Positions 1 to 9,394 are shown, counted from the first letter of the stretch. The stretch is 64,000 nt of DNA from CAWUEX02 sp963921305 (GCA_963921305.4 CAWUEX030000002.1:3596001-3660000), one strand, 5' to 3'. The notes: generated from the sequence alone by a model not told the origin. Translations and numbers: made by a program.

Positions 1-36
1 CAAAACACCGAAAAAGTTGACGGAGGTGGCCCGAAA

Positions 37-579
37 ATGGATCAACTTCAGACATTCCGCGTGTTTGCGCGCTACAACATTTGGATGAACGGCAAGGTTT
101 ATGAGGCTGCCGAGCGCCTCTCCGACGCCGAACGCAAGCAGGACCGGGGCGCTTTCTTTAGGTCCGTCCATGGCACACTTGATCATATCCTCGCCGGAGA
201 TTTGATCTGGTTGGAGCGGTTCCAAGTCAGTGAAGCCCCCGCTCTCCAGGACCTGCCGGTTTCGCTGATCGAACCGTATAAGGGTCATGGCGTTCACTTG
301 TTCGATGATTTCACTGAACTGCGGACGACACGGACGGAGGTCGACGACGCGATCAAACGCTGGTGCGAAGAGGACCTCACCGAGGACTGGCTGAGCGAAA
401 CCCTAGTGTTCATGACGAAGTCAGCGCCGCAGAAAGAACGGCAGTTGCCGGCGGGTCTGTGTGTGACCCACTTCTTTAATCACCAAACCCATCACCGCGG
501 CCAGGTGACGACGCTGCTGTCCCAATGCGGCATTGATCCGGGCGTGACAGACCTGATGGCCATGCCTGGCGCGGCATAG
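37..579 (+). CDS. DinB family protein
   Basis: A 180-residue DinB/YfiT-type four-helix-bundle protein. The family usually holds a metal ion through three histidines, and many members are thiol-dependent transferases, but the reaction of this one cannot be told. The sequence shows a conserved-looking His in HGTLDHILAGD near residue 48 and the paired histidines of HFFNHQTHHRGQ near residues 150-158. A GGAGG ribosome site lies about 10 bases before the ATG. It stands alone and converges with the DUF1838 gene. The family call is firm; the function is unknown. Confidence 0.88.
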   Translation: MDQLQTFRVFARYNIWMNGKVYEAAERLSDAERKQDRGAFFRSVHGTLDHILAGDLIWLERFQVSEAPALQDLPVSLIEPYKGHGVHLFDDFTELRTTRTEVDDAIKRWCEEDLTEDWLSETLVFMTKSAPQKERQLPAGLCVTHFFNHQTHHRGQVTTLLSQCGIDPGVTDLMAMPGAA

Positions 580-621
580 CCACTACACCAAGCGCGGCAA
601 AGCCGCGACGCCGGGCGCGGT

Positions 622-1473
622 CTAGCGGTCGAACCGCTCCGGTGGCTGGTGCAGCCGGGCAACAAAGTCCCTAGCGATTTCCGGGTGGATGTCCCGAACC
701 ATGGTGCGCAGGCGTGGGTGCATGTCGTCAATCGAGAAACACTTAGCGCCGCTGATGCGGGTGACCAAGGTGCCCGGCTGATCGCCCATATTCATCCACG
801 GATGCCAGCTTTGGATAATGTGCACGGTCATCGTGCCCGGCGCGCTGGCCAGATCAGGGTTCAGAATGTCTGAGACGCTGCCATGATAGGTGGACAGGTC
901 GTTGGCGCGGAAGGTGCTCTGGCCTTCGCGGTCGACCAGAACCTGAGCATCGGTCATAAGCCAAACGTCGTCCCCGGCAATCTCAACCGGTCCGAGCTTC
1001 GTCTTGCGTTGAATGTTAGCGCCGGGAAGCGCGGACTGGGTCACCGCTCCCGTAGACGCGAAGCCACGCGTGACCGGCCCCATGATCAGCGGCACCTCGT
1101 CGTAGACCTCGCCGTTATAGGGATTACGCCATTCGCTTAGCAGCTCATCGGTTTCGATGTCGGTCTTGTAGACGATCTCCATCGACCGGACGTCGAAACG
1201 CCCATCCTCATGATGCTCGACATCTTTGAACAGCACGACATTGAGCCGCCACAGCGGTGTAATCTCGCCATTGATCGAGCCGTACTTGGGCCCGCGGATC
1301 CACCAGATCAGCGGTTCATCGACAGTGGAAAACATCAGCTTCTGCTGCAGCAAGGCCAGATGCTCGGGATTAGCTGCTTCGAGTGTATCCGGCAAGGCCG
1401 CATGTGCGCCGCTGCCTGCGGGGGCTGCCGCGATGGCCCCCATGCCCATAAGAGTCGATCTGCGGGACAGCAT
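622..1473 (-). CDS. DUF1838 family protein, Tat-exported
   Basis: A protein of about 283 residues of the DUF1838 family, whose function is undescribed. The N-terminus carries a twin-arginine-type signal (LSRRSTLMG followed by a small-residue hydrophobic stretch ending in AHA), so it should be exported folded. I chose the ATG at 1473 because a GAAGGA site sits 8 bases upstream; an ATG at 1482 overlaps that site. It follows directly on the stop of the solute-binding protein, so it is probably the last gene of a three-gene unit with the nitrilase-type enzyme. A paralogue lies at 40657-41535 with the same signal type and similar motifs (RAxDLSTYHGS-like, GWQSWMNMGD-like). Confidence 0.8.
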   Translation of the reverse strand: MLSRRSTLMGMGAIAAAPAGSGAHAALPDTLEAANPEHLALLQQKLMFSTVDEPLIWWIRGPKYGSINGEITPLWRLNVVLFKDVEHHEDGRFDVRSMEIVYKTDIETDELLSEWRNPYNGEVYDEVPLIMGPVTRGFASTGAVTQSALPGANIQRKTKLGPVEIAGDDVWLMTDAQVLVDREGQSTFRANDLSTYHGSVSDILNPDLASAPGTMTVHIIQSWHPWMNMGDQPGTLVTRISGAKCFSIDDMHPRLRTMVRDIHPEIARDFVARLHQPPERFDR

Positions 1474-1474
1474 G

Positions 1475-2986
1475 TCAGTCATCCTTCAAGGCAATGGTGT
1501 GGTAGGGAATATAGTCATAGTAATCGCCGTAGCCCCCGGCGGATGCGATGCGTGGCCCGAGACCATCGACCATGATGCCCTGCCATAGGTATACACCGGG
1601 CGGAGCTTCGTACTCCCGGCGCGTGACAAGTTGCATCAGGCGGTCCACCTCGGCCCGGCTGGTGGCCTGCTGGGCCTGACGCACATAATCGAGCGATACC
1701 GGATCGCAGTAGTAGGGCTTGTTGGTGCCGGTCTGACCCAGGCACGCCCGGTAACGGTAATCGCCCAAAGGATCGAGACCGCGGCCGTAATTGCCGAACA
1801 TCTCGGCTTTGAGGTCACCGCCGAACATCATCAGGGTCATCTGCGCCGGAGACGCACTGAGAAGATTGAGCTTGATGCCCACGGCGCGCAGGTCTTCCGC
1901 CGCCTGCTGATAGACCAGCAGATCATCCGCCCCCGCTGTCGACACCCGAATGGAAAGCTCCAGCCCGTCCGCGTAACCGGCTTCGGCGAGGAGTGCACGC
2001 GCCTTCTCGAGATCATAGGGATAAGGGCCGATCTCCTCTACGTATCCTGCTGCCCCTGGCAGCGCCAATTGCCCGACGGGTATCGCCCGGCCATCGAGCA
2101 GGAGGTCAGCGATATGCTGGCGGTTGACGGCATAGTTCATCGCCAGCCGCACACGGGGATCATGAATGGGCGAGCTTTCTTCTACGTGCTCGGTGGTGAA
2201 GGTCATGTACATGACTCGGGTGGTCTTCCGCTGAACGGCCTCACCGCCGATCATCTGGATGGACTCGCGGTCGCCGATTCCCATCTGCAACGCAATGTCC
2301 GCCGCATCGGCCATCAACGCTTGAAGCCGCGCCGTTTGATCCGGCGACTGAACGATTTCCAACCGCTTGACCGCGGGCGGATTCCACGCGGTTGGGTTAG
2401 CCACATAGATCGCGCGGGCCGCATTCTTTTGGATCATCCTGAACGGCCCGGTATTAGCCGCCGGTTCTTCGTTGGGATCTTCGCTGCGCACCCACCAGGT
2501 TTCAGGTTCCGGCAACCGCCAGCCCGCAAGGCGCAGCGGCAGCATAGGATCTGGGCGCTTGAGGATGATCTCAGCGACACGGTCCGAGACCGCGACAGCC
2601 CGGTCGATGTTAACCATGCCACCGCCGATGGTTTTGGTGCGGCCTTCGGGCGTCTGCATATAGGCGACGGACTGAACGATGGCGTCGGAACTGAGCGGAA
2701 CCCCGTTCGAGAAAACAACCCCTTCCCGCGCCGTGAAGCGCCAGGTGAGAGAGTCCTCCGTTGCCCATTCGGACAGCAGCCAAGGCTGAACCTCGCCGTC
2801 ACCGTCAATCACGACCAGCGGATCGAACATGACCTGGGAACTGATGGCCGATGGCAGGGAAAGCGCTTCGTAGGGATTGTCGACGTCAGGTGTGAGCAGC
2901 GGCGTCGAGATCCGCAGCGGTTGGGCCAATGCAAGCTGGCCCCACACCACCCCCATAACCAGAACGGTAACGGTGCGCATCGCCAT
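1475..2986 (-). CDS. ABC transporter substrate-binding protein, family 5 (peptide/nickel type)
   Basis: A protein of about 503 residues of the SBP_bac_5 family, which binds peptides or other small solutes in the periplasm. It has a signal peptide (MAMRTVTVLVMGVVWGQLALA) and family hallmarks: a WRFTAREGVVFSNG-like segment, HDPRVRLAMNYAVNR and a DLEKARALLAEAGY stretch. The ATG at 2986 is preceded by AGGA about 10 bases away; a longer reading to 3019 would start inside the upstream gene's end. It lies between the nitrilase-type gene and the DUF1838 gene. No permease or ATPase genes are nearby, so the transporter partners are elsewhere or it acts differently. The substrate cannot be read from sequence. 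Confidence 0.88.
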   Translation of the reverse strand: MAMRTVTVLVMGVVWGQLALAQPLRISTPLLTPDVDNPYEALSLPSAISSQVMFDPLVVIDGDGEVQPWLLSEWATEDSLTWRFTAREGVVFSNGVPLSSDAIVQSVAYMQTPEGRTKTIGGGMVNIDRAVAVSDRVAEIILKRPDPMLPLRLAGWRLPEPETWWVRSEDPNEEPAANTGPFRMIQKNAARAIYVANPTAWNPPAVKRLEIVQSPDQTARLQALMADAADIALQMGIGDRESIQMIGGEAVQRKTTRVMYMTFTTEHVEESSPIHDPRVRLAMNYAVNRQHIADLLLDGRAIPVGQLALPGAAGYVEEIGPYPYDLEKARALLAEAGYADGLELSIRVSTAGADDLLVYQQAAEDLRAVGIKLNLLSASPAQMTLMMFGGDLKAEMFGNYGRGLDPLGDYRYRACLGQTGTNKPYYCDPVSLDYVRQAQQATSRAEVDRLMQLVTRREYEAPPGVYLWQGIMVDGLGPRIASAGGYGDYYDYIPYHTIALKDD

Positions 2987-2999
2987 CGTACTTAGTTCC

Positions 3000-4091
3000 T
3001 CAGCTGCCCCATAGGTCATATCCCTCTAGCGTCTGGCCTTTGGCCGGCGGGTTAAACGTGCCGTCATCGACTTTCTTTTTGATGACGTCGATCAGGGCAT
3101 CCTGAATGCGCTGTTTGGAATCCATCGGCTTATCGGCCCACAGATTGACCGGATAGAACGAGGCGTCGTTGAACACCGGGGCGTAGGCTTCCGCACGCAA
3201 GCGCGCCAAACGGTTGACTCCGAACGGTCCGGTCGGCGTGCAGCGCGCCCGGCGCAGCGCGTCCATATCGATCACCGCGGACGCATTGATGGTCTCGCCG
3301 GCCACTCCGCTTTCGACCATGAGCTGACCCTGCCAGTCGATGATCTTTGAGTTGCCCGCATGGGTATCGTTAGGGGGCGAGCCAATGATTTTACCCGCGT
3401 TGGCGGAGACGAAGTACACCATGTTTTCCGCCGCCCTCACCCGCTTGGCTGACTCCCAGGCCATCCGGTCGGCGGTGCCGTGATCGGATGTGGGATGGAG
3501 GATCACTTCAGCGCCCCGCAACATCAGGCAGCGCGCGGTCTCCGGCCACAGAATCTCACCGCAGGGCATCATCGCGATATTGCCGATCTCTGTCTTGGCA
3601 ACCGGCCATAGCCCCTCAATGCCGTGTTTGTCGAGATACTCGTCCAGCACGTCGTGCGGAGAGGCCGCCTGCGCCGTCGATACGCGGCGGTATTTGAGAA
3701 TCACGTCGCCAGAGGGATCGATCAGGAACGAGCAATTGAAATAGCGCCCCGGCCATTCCGGCGGTGCTTCGTAGCCGTTGGCCCCAAGATAGATTTTGTA
3801 CTTCTGAGCGATCTTTTGCAGACGTTCGATTTCAGCGCAGCCGGGGATTTGAAAGCAGGCTTTCTCTATCCACTCGTCCGATGTTTCACCGAGGGGAAAA
3901 CCCTGAAGATTGAATTCGGGAAACAGGACCAGATTCTTCATGCCGCCGCCCCGCCCAGCGGCCCACAGGATCAGTTCCTCCCAGCGGTCGATGCTCTTGT
4001 TGACAATCGCCATCGCCTCTTCCCGGGTCTTGGCGGCATTGACGATGACGTTGTTGGTTTGCATCGCAGTGGCTTTCCACAGCAGAGCCAT
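3000..4091 (-). CDS. Nitrilase/carbon-nitrogen hydrolase superfamily enzyme
   Basis: A C-N hydrolase of about 363 residues, expected to cleave an amide, carbamoyl or nitrile bond in the cytoplasm. The Glu-Lys-Cys triad is visible: Glu in LVLFPEFNLQG, Lys in VILKYRRVS and Cys in MMPCGEILWPE. The segment RMAWESAKRVRAAENMVYFVSANAG is typical of the family's second half. The start at 4091 has an AAGGGGGAA site 7-8 bases upstream; an upstream ATG at 4112 lacks one. It is the first gene of a likely operon with the solute-binding protein and DUF1838 gene, and diverges from the secreted protein at 4154. The substrate is unknown. Confidence 0.88.
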   Translation of the reverse strand: MALLWKATAMQTNNVIVNAAKTREEAMAIVNKSIDRWEELILWAAGRGGGMKNLVLFPEFNLQGFPLGETSDEWIEKACFQIPGCAEIERLQKIAQKYKIYLGANGYEAPPEWPGRYFNCSFLIDPSGDVILKYRRVSTAQAASPHDVLDEYLDKHGIEGLWPVAKTEIGNIAMMPCGEILWPETARCLMLRGAEVILHPTSDHGTADRMAWESAKRVRAAENMVYFVSANAGKIIGSPPNDTHAGNSKIIDWQGQLMVESGVAGETINASAVIDMDALRRARCTPTGPFGVNRLARLRAEAYAPVFNDASFYPVNLWADKPMDSKQRIQDALIDVIKKKVDDGTFNPPAKGQTLEGYDLWGS

Positions 4092-4153
4092 TGTGTGGTT
4101 CCCCCTTCTCAAAATATTTGAATGTGGGCACTATAAAAGCATAGGGAGGGACT

Positions 4154-4741
4154 ATGAGACGAATCACATACACGCTCGCGGTCTGGACGCTGGCACTCAC
4201 TCTGGCAGTTTCGATTGGGTTCGCCACGAACCTAACGCCAGCATCTGCGCAAGAACCCGTCAGCGCACCGGAGAGTCCCGATTGGGGTGACTACCCCCTC
4301 CTCATGAGTCAGTTCGGTGAGCTGTGCACTATGTGTGTCGCCTTTCTGTACTGCACACCTGACGATGAACCCACCAGCGATGAAAGCCGCTTCGCCCTTT
4401 ACTATTTTCAGACCAAGGACTTCTGGGGCCAGATCGCCACGATCTGGGACTATTTCGCCCGGACCTTTGATCCGGTGACCAGCGAGTCCCGCCCCGTCAC
4501 GATTTACTTGAAATTAGACCCGGATTCAGAAGCGACGGTGGAAGAAACCGAAGCCTATCTTGATAAAGTGGAGGCCATCATCGAAGTTGGAGGCACTCTG
4601 GTGGACCGTGACACGGCGGTTTGGCATGACGCCTCGGACTCCGCGATCGGAACCTGCGTGCGGCCGTCCGTGACCCAAGGACTGCAACTCATAGAGCAAT
4701 ACGCGCCTTGGACTGACATTACTGGAGCAAGCCAGCCATGA
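4154..4741 (+). CDS. Secreted protein of unknown function with a cysteine cluster
   Basis: A 195-residue protein not matching a family I know. It has a clear signal peptide (residues 1 to about 33, ending ASAQ) and an early cluster of three cysteines (ELCTMCVAFLYC) that could bind metal or form disulfides. The body is acidic. An AGGGAGGG ribosome site sits just before the ATG. Its stop overlaps the start of the DoxX-like gene in an ATGA-type arrangement, so the two are probably co-translated and may act together at the membrane. Confidence 0.72.
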   Translation: MRRITYTLAVWTLALTLAVSIGFATNLTPASAQEPVSAPESPDWGDYPLLMSQFGELCTMCVAFLYCTPDDEPTSDESRFALYYFQTKDFWGQIATIWDYFARTFDPVTSESRPVTIYLKLDPDSEATVEETEAYLDKVEAIIEVGGTLVDRDTAVWHDASDSAIGTCVRPSVTQGLQLIEQYAPWTDITGASQP

Positions 4742-5280
4742 GCGATGACCCCACCGCAGTCTCCGAGACGAACGCCAAAAACGAATTTTCCTGGTCCTGG
4801 TCTTGGATCAAAATCCATCCTGTCCGGTTCATCGGAATTTTTTTCAATATCTTGTTTCGGGTTTTGTTCGGTCTGTTCTTCCTGCAAGCCGGTATCAACA
4901 AAATTCAGAATGAGTGGGTTGGCACCGACCTGTTGCAAGAAATTTTTCTGCAGCGTCTCACGGAGCTGGACCCAACGTCCTTTGCCTATACCTATCTGGT
5001 GGAGTTTGGCTTGCCCCTCTACCCATTGATTGCGTGGGTCGTCACGGTCGGTGAGCTGGTCGTCGGCGTAGGATTGATTTTTGGTATCGCGACACGCCTT
5101 TCAAGCTTCGGTGCGTTTTTCATTCTATTTAACTTTGCCATCGGCGGATATTATGACGCATCTTTGCTCCCCTTCTTTCTGCTAAGTATTGTCTTCATGC
5201 TGAACCCCACGGGCCACTATCTGGGATTCGGCGGCATGCTCAAACGCCGCTTTCCGCGCTATGGGCCCGCACTCATCTAA
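4738..5280 (+). CDS. DoxX-like integral membrane protein
   Basis: A 180-residue membrane protein with about four hydrophobic helices. The first helix region (LFRVLFGLFFLQAGINKIQ) and the later VTVGELVVGVGLIFGIATRL segment match the DoxX/DoxD group, some of which work with quinone oxidoreductases or thiol redox. The start overlaps the end of the secreted cysteine-containing protein by four bases, which suggests translational coupling. The biochemical role is not known. The family call is good; the function is open. Confidence 0.78.
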   Translation: MSDDPTAVSETNAKNEFSWSWSWIKIHPVRFIGIFFNILFRVLFGLFFLQAGINKIQNEWVGTDLLQEIFLQRLTELDPTSFAYTYLVEFGLPLYPLIAWVVTVGELVVGVGLIFGIATRLSSFGAFFILFNFAIGGYYDASLLPFFLLSIVFMLNPTGHYLGFGGMLKRRFPRYGPALI

Positions 5281-5295
5281 AGCGGCGCGACGCCG

Positions 5296-6554
5296 ATGAG
5301 TCTCGCATGGCTGCAAAGCCTGTGTGGTCTTGCAGGCCTGATTGCGGTGGGCTGGGCCTTCAGTGAGAACCGCAAATCGCTGTCATGGCGCTGGATTGCC
5401 GGCGCCGGCCTCCTCCAGGTTGCTTTGGCCGCGGTCATTCTGAACGTGCCGTGGATTTGGAGCACCTTGAACTTCCTCAGCAGGGGCGTGGCGGCTCTTG
5501 ACCAGGCCGCGCGGGAAGGCGCCGCGTTCGTGTTCGGCTATGCTGGTGGCGGACCGTCGCCCTTCCCGGTACCGGGCGACGGAACATCCGTCATCGTCGC
5601 CTTTCAAATCCTACCGATCGTCATCGTCACGTCGGCACTTGCGGCTGTGTTGTGGCATTGGCGCGTGTTGCCGGTCCTCATTCAATGGATGTCGCGTGGC
5701 CTGCGGCGCAGCCTCGGCCTGAGCGGCGGTGCAGGATTGGGAACCGCCGCCAATCTGTTCTTCGGTGTGGTCGAGGCCCCGCTTTTTATTCGCGGCGTGT
5801 TGTCCAAGCTGTCCCGCGCAGACCTCTTTTTGGTGATGACGGCGGGTCTCAGCACCGTCTCCGGTGTCGTACTCGTGCTTTACGCGACAATCCTCGAACC
5901 GGTTTTGTCCGGCGCGACCGGCCACATCGTGACGGCGTCTGTAATCTCCCTGCCCGCCGCCGTGTTGATGGCCCGGCTGCTCGTTCCCGAGACTGATGAG
6001 ACTGTGGACGAATCGGAAGATACAAATGCCCTTCACTATGACAGCAGCTTGGATGCGGCGGTCCAAGGCACCATGGACGGCATGAAGCTCTATCTCGCCA
6101 TCATCGCCGTGCTGATCGTCGTCTTCGCGTTTGTCTCTTTGGGAGATCAGGTGCTGGCGGTCCTGCCCGACATCGCGGGCGCGCCCCTGACGATCGACCG
6201 GTTGTTCGGGTGGCTGTTCGCGCCGGTGGTTCTGTTGTTCGGTATCGCGCCCGGGGACGCCCCGCCGCGGGGCAGCTGATGGGCACCAAAGCCATCCTCA
6301 ATGAGTTTGTCGCGTTTCAGCAATTGTCCGCATTGCCGCCGGACACGCTCTCGCCGCGGTCAACGTTAATCATGACCTACGCGCTCTGTGGCTTTGCCAA
6401 TCTGGCCAGCGTCGGCATGCTGGTGTCAGCTATCGGCACCCTGGCACCGGACCGGCGCAAAGAGACTTTGGCGCTGGGCATGAAGGCCTGGGTGGCCGGA
6501 AATCTGGCGACGGGCATGACGGGCGCCGTGGTCGGACTGGTCAGTCTGACCTGA
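5296..6554 (+). pseudogene. NupC-type nucleoside transporter, frameshifted
   Basis: This encodes a concentrative nucleoside transporter of the NupC/CNT family, an inner-membrane cation-nucleoside symporter of about 419 residues, split over two frames. Frame one runs from the ATG at 5296 to a stop at 6279 and carries the helices and the GTAANLFFGVVEAPLFIRG motif. Frame two, open to 6554, carries the typical end (AAGQLMGTKAILNEFVAF, then the last helices). Adding one base in the GC-rich run at 6261-6268 would read D-A-P-A-A-G-Q-L and restore the family sequence. It is either a true pseudogene or a sequencing or assembly deletion; I cannot tell which. Confidence 0.85.
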
Positions 6555-6562
6555 AGTCTAGG

Positions 6563-6955
6563 TTAGGCCTGCTGCCAGTGCTTACGGATATCGTAACGCA
6601 CCAGCGCGTCGTCGACGGACTTAGCCGTAATTCCGCGCCAGAAGCCTAGGGCTTCCCATTTTTCAAACGGTCCGTAGACTTCGACCTCCTTGCCGTCCGC
6701 CGGTTTGGTGAAGGACGGGTCGGCATATTCACCGCCAACGACCCAGTAGATCTTGCCATTGATCTCTTCCTCGGCCTTGAGAAAGTAACGCACCATGGCG
6801 TTGTCGACGGTTTTGCCGGTGATATCCCGCCAGAACTCCTTGGCTTTGCGCTCGGTAAACGGCCCATGAACCTCGGGCTCGCCGCCCCCCGCGATCTGCT
6901 CGAACGAGGTATCGGCGTATTCCCCGCCAACAACATAGAAATTCTGCTCTGACAT
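6563..6955 (-). CDS. DUF4170 protein with two tandem DUF4170 units
   Basis: A 130-residue protein made of two similar units. Unit one (residues about 3-63) begins NFYVVGGEYADTSF and unit two (about 66-127) begins IYWVVGGEYADPSF. Both continue with a GPF, an FWR(D/G)ITGK/AK and an A(M/L)VRY segment. DUF4170 is a small alphaproteobacterial family, normally with one unit of about 70-80 residues and no known function. The ATG at 6955 has an AGGTGAGA ribosome site. It diverges from trmFO. Confidence 0.8.
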   Translation of the reverse strand: MSEQNFYVVGGEYADTSFEQIAGGGEPEVHGPFTERKAKEFWRDITGKTVDNAMVRYFLKAEEEINGKIYWVVGGEYADPSFTKPADGKEVEVYGPFEKWEALGFWRGITAKSVDDALVRYDIRKHWQQA

Positions 6956-7028
6956 AGCTCTCACCTGACTAACCGGTGCGCAACCATACCACCGAACCGC
7001 GGGTGTGTTGAGCCATCGTGCTCGGCCT

Positions 7029-7060
7029 TGGACTCGGCCCTGGACTCGGCTCTGGACTCG
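7029..7060. repeat. 12-base tandem repeat, about 2.7 copies
   Basis: The unit TGGACTCGGCCC is followed by TGGACTCGGCTC and then TGGACTCG, upstream of the trmFO start and downstream (reading back) of the DUF4170 start. It lies in the divergent promoter region and has no clear function. Confidence 0.75.
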
Positions 7061-7087
7061 CTTGGCAAGCCCAGGTATGCCCCGGCT

Positions 7088-8464
7088 ATGACTGACTCCT
7101 TGAGACCCATACATGTGATCGGCGGGGGACTGGCCGGCTCTGAAGCGGCTTGGCAGATTGCCCAACAGGACGTGCCCGTCGTGCTCCACGAAATGCGCCC
7201 GGTACGCGGCACCGATGCGCACCAGACCAGCACGCTGGCGGAACTGGTGTGTTCTAATTCGTTTCGCTCCGACGATGCTGAATACAACGCCGTCGGCCTG
7301 CTGCATCAGGAAATGCGCCAGCTCAATTCCCTTATTCTATCTTGCGGAGATGCCCATAAGGTTCCGGCCGGCGGTGCCCTCGCCGTCGACCGGGACGGGT
7401 TCGCCGAAGCCGTTCAGGACCGGATTGAGTCCCATGCGCTTATCACCGTCGAACGGGAGGAGATTGCCGGGCTTCCTCCAGAGGACTGGGATACCGTCAT
7501 CATCGCCACTGGCCCGCTGACTTCGCCGGCGTTGAGTGAGGCGATCGCGTCTTTAACAGGCGAAGAGTCCCTCGCCTTTTTCGATGCGATTGCTCCCATC
7601 GTCACCAAGGACAGCGTCAACTTCGATGTCGCCTGGTTTCAGTCGCGCTATGACAAGGGGGAAGGCTCGGACTACATCAACTGTCCGATGACCAAAGAGC
7701 AGTATTATGCGTTCCTAGACGCATTGATTGAGGGCGACAAAACCGAATTCAAGGAGTGGGAAAAGGACACGCCTTACTTTGAAGGATGCTTGCCCATCGA
7801 AGTGATGGCCGACCGGGGCCGTGAAACACTCCGGTACGGCCCGATGAAACCGGTCGGCCTGACCAACCCGCACCAACCGGACCAGAAGCCCTGGGCGGTC
7901 GTGCAACTGCGTCAAGACAATGCCTTGGGCACGCTCTACAACTTGGTCGGCTTCCAGACCAAGCTAAAGTATGGCGCGCAGAAAGATATCTTCCGCATGA
8001 TCCCCGGGCTGGAAAAGGCCGAGTTCGTGCGCTTCGGGGGCATCCACCGCAACACCTTCCTCAACGCGCCTCGCCTGCTCGACACCTCTTTCAGGTTGAA
8101 AGCGATGCCGCGGCTGCGGTTTGCCGGACAGATCACCGGATGCGAGGGCTATGTGGAGAGTGCCGCAGTAGGCTTAATGGTTGGGCGTTTTGCCGCCGCC
8201 GACCGGAGCGGCCAGTCTTTCACACCGCCACCAGAGACGACCGCGCTGGGCGCGCTGTACCGGCACATCACCGGCGGCGCCCGCGAAGAAACCTATCAAC
8301 CGATGAACGTGAACTTCGGATTGTTTCCGGACCTCTCTCCAGCCGAGGGCCTGAAGGAAAACGGACGCCGCCTCAAAGGCCGCGACCGCAAGCGTGCCTA
8401 TGCAATGCGGGCGGCCCGGGATTTGCAGACGTGGCTAGGAGAGCCAGCGCAGGCGGCGGAATAA
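7088..8464 (+). CDS. trmFO: Methylenetetrahydrofolate-tRNA-(uracil-5-)-methyltransferase TrmFO
   Basis: A folate- and FAD-dependent enzyme of about 458 residues that makes ribothymidine at position 54 of tRNA. The FAD-binding GGGLAGSEAAW motif is right after the start, followed by the family stretch MRPVRGTDAHQTS. The two cysteines expected for catalysis are visible in AELVCSNSFRSDD and EGCLPIEVMADRG. GITGCEGYVESAA-type sequence near the C-terminus is also typical. I chose the ATG at 7088 over one 20 codons upstream because the extra codons come from the 12-base tandem repeat. It converges with the NDUFAF6-like gene, the stops being one base apart. Confidence 0.95.
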   Translation: MTDSLRPIHVIGGGLAGSEAAWQIAQQDVPVVLHEMRPVRGTDAHQTSTLAELVCSNSFRSDDAEYNAVGLLHQEMRQLNSLILSCGDAHKVPAGGALAVDRDGFAEAVQDRIESHALITVEREEIAGLPPEDWDTVIIATGPLTSPALSEAIASLTGEESLAFFDAIAPIVTKDSVNFDVAWFQSRYDKGEGSDYINCPMTKEQYYAFLDALIEGDKTEFKEWEKDTPYFEGCLPIEVMADRGRETLRYGPMKPVGLTNPHQPDQKPWAVVQLRQDNALGTLYNLVGFQTKLKYGAQKDIFRMIPGLEKAEFVRFGGIHRNTFLNAPRLLDTSFRLKAMPRLRFAGQITGCEGYVESAAVGLMVGRFAAADRSGQSFTPPPETTALGALYRHITGGAREETYQPMNVNFGLFPDLSPAEGLKENGRRLKGRDRKRAYAMRAARDLQTWLGEPAQAAE

Positions 8465-8465
8465 C

Positions 8466-9317
8466 TCAGTACGTTTTTCTCACCGCATGCCACCACAATC
8501 GCGCGACCGATGGACGTGCGGCTGCGACACGTGGATCGTAGATATCGTAATGCGCTTTCTTCAGAAGCGACAAATACCGCTCGGCCTGAGGTACGATGAG
8601 AAGCAGAGGCCGCACCGCCGGTGAGACATCGCGTCTCACGGCGCGGGCATCTGCGACAAAGCCGGAGGCCGTGTCAGCGATGGTCTGGACGATAGACCGT
8701 AACCCCCCCGCTGTTTCCGGTTTCTGCAAGTCATGCACATCGAGGCCGTGTTGCGCCAAAAGGTCTGCCGGAAGCAGGGTGCGATGAACAGCAGCCAACA
8801 ACGGAGTGGCACGGACTAATCCGGTCAAAGCCCAAGCCACACCCGCCGTATGCGCCGCCTGGGTGTCTGCCTCATTGCCTTCTGCAACGAGAGACACCAT
8901 GCCGCGATGAAGCGTGCCGGACGTGCCCACGCAATACTCGATCAGTTTGTCCAGAGTCTCAGGTGGCTCATCGGACATGTCGGCTTCGCGCGCGTCGACA
9001 ATCTGAACAAGAGCTGCAGGATCAACGTTTGCCGATGCGATCACCGCGGACACAGCCTCGGCCACCGGATGCCCTTTGGGTGGGTCGCCACCGTCTCCGA
9101 TCTTTTGCAGGACATCCCGCCACCACTGCAGGCGCATTTGACCGATCAGGGGCTCTGATACGGTCTCCCGGATACGCGCCACCTCGACATTGAAGGCGAG
9201 CAGAGTCATCAATGCCGGCCGCAGTGGCGGAGGAGCGAACATAGTGATGACGTACCGGTCTCGGTCATGCTGGCGCACCAGGTCTTCGAGATAGGACGAT
9301 TGAAAGTTTTCAGGCAT
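8466..9317 (-). CDS. Phytoene/squalene synthase-like protein, NDUFAF6 type
   Basis: A 283-residue all-helical protein of the squalene/phytoene synthase superfamily. It belongs to the subgroup shared by alphaproteobacteria and mitochondria (NDUFAF6/C8orf38, a complex I assembly factor). The N-terminus (DRDRYVITMFAPPPLRPALMTLLAFNVEVARIRE) resembles that subgroup, and the Asp-rich prenyl-diphosphate motifs of true synthases are not seen at their usual places, so a non-enzymatic role is likely. The start at 9317 is chosen because the longer frame runs antisense through the hpnC start. It sits downstream of secDF-Mth938 in many alphaproteobacteria; here hpnCDE and a PuuD-like gene lie between. Confidence 0.8.
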   Translation of the reverse strand: MPENFQSSYLEDLVRQHDRDRYVITMFAPPPLRPALMTLLAFNVEVARIRETVSEPLIGQMRLQWWRDVLQKIGDGGDPPKGHPVAEAVSAVIASANVDPAALVQIVDAREADMSDEPPETLDKLIEYCVGTSGTLHRGMVSLVAEGNEADTQAAHTAGVAWALTGLVRATPLLAAVHRTLLPADLLAQHGLDVHDLQKPETAGGLRSIVQTIADTASGFVADARAVRRDVSPAVRPLLLIVPQAERYLSLLKKAHYDIYDPRVAAARPSVARLWWHAVRKTY

Positions 9318-9394
9318 ACCAATCTGGTCCGGGTTCGAATGCTCGCCTACACTACCGTTTAGTTCACGTCCAGGCCTTCCCCAACTCCCCATCC

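Noticed and set aside
1631..2995. 454-codon plus-strand frame opposite the solute-binding protein
   Set aside because: It is antisense to a gene with clear family motifs and has no family features of its own; long antisense frames are expected at this GC content.
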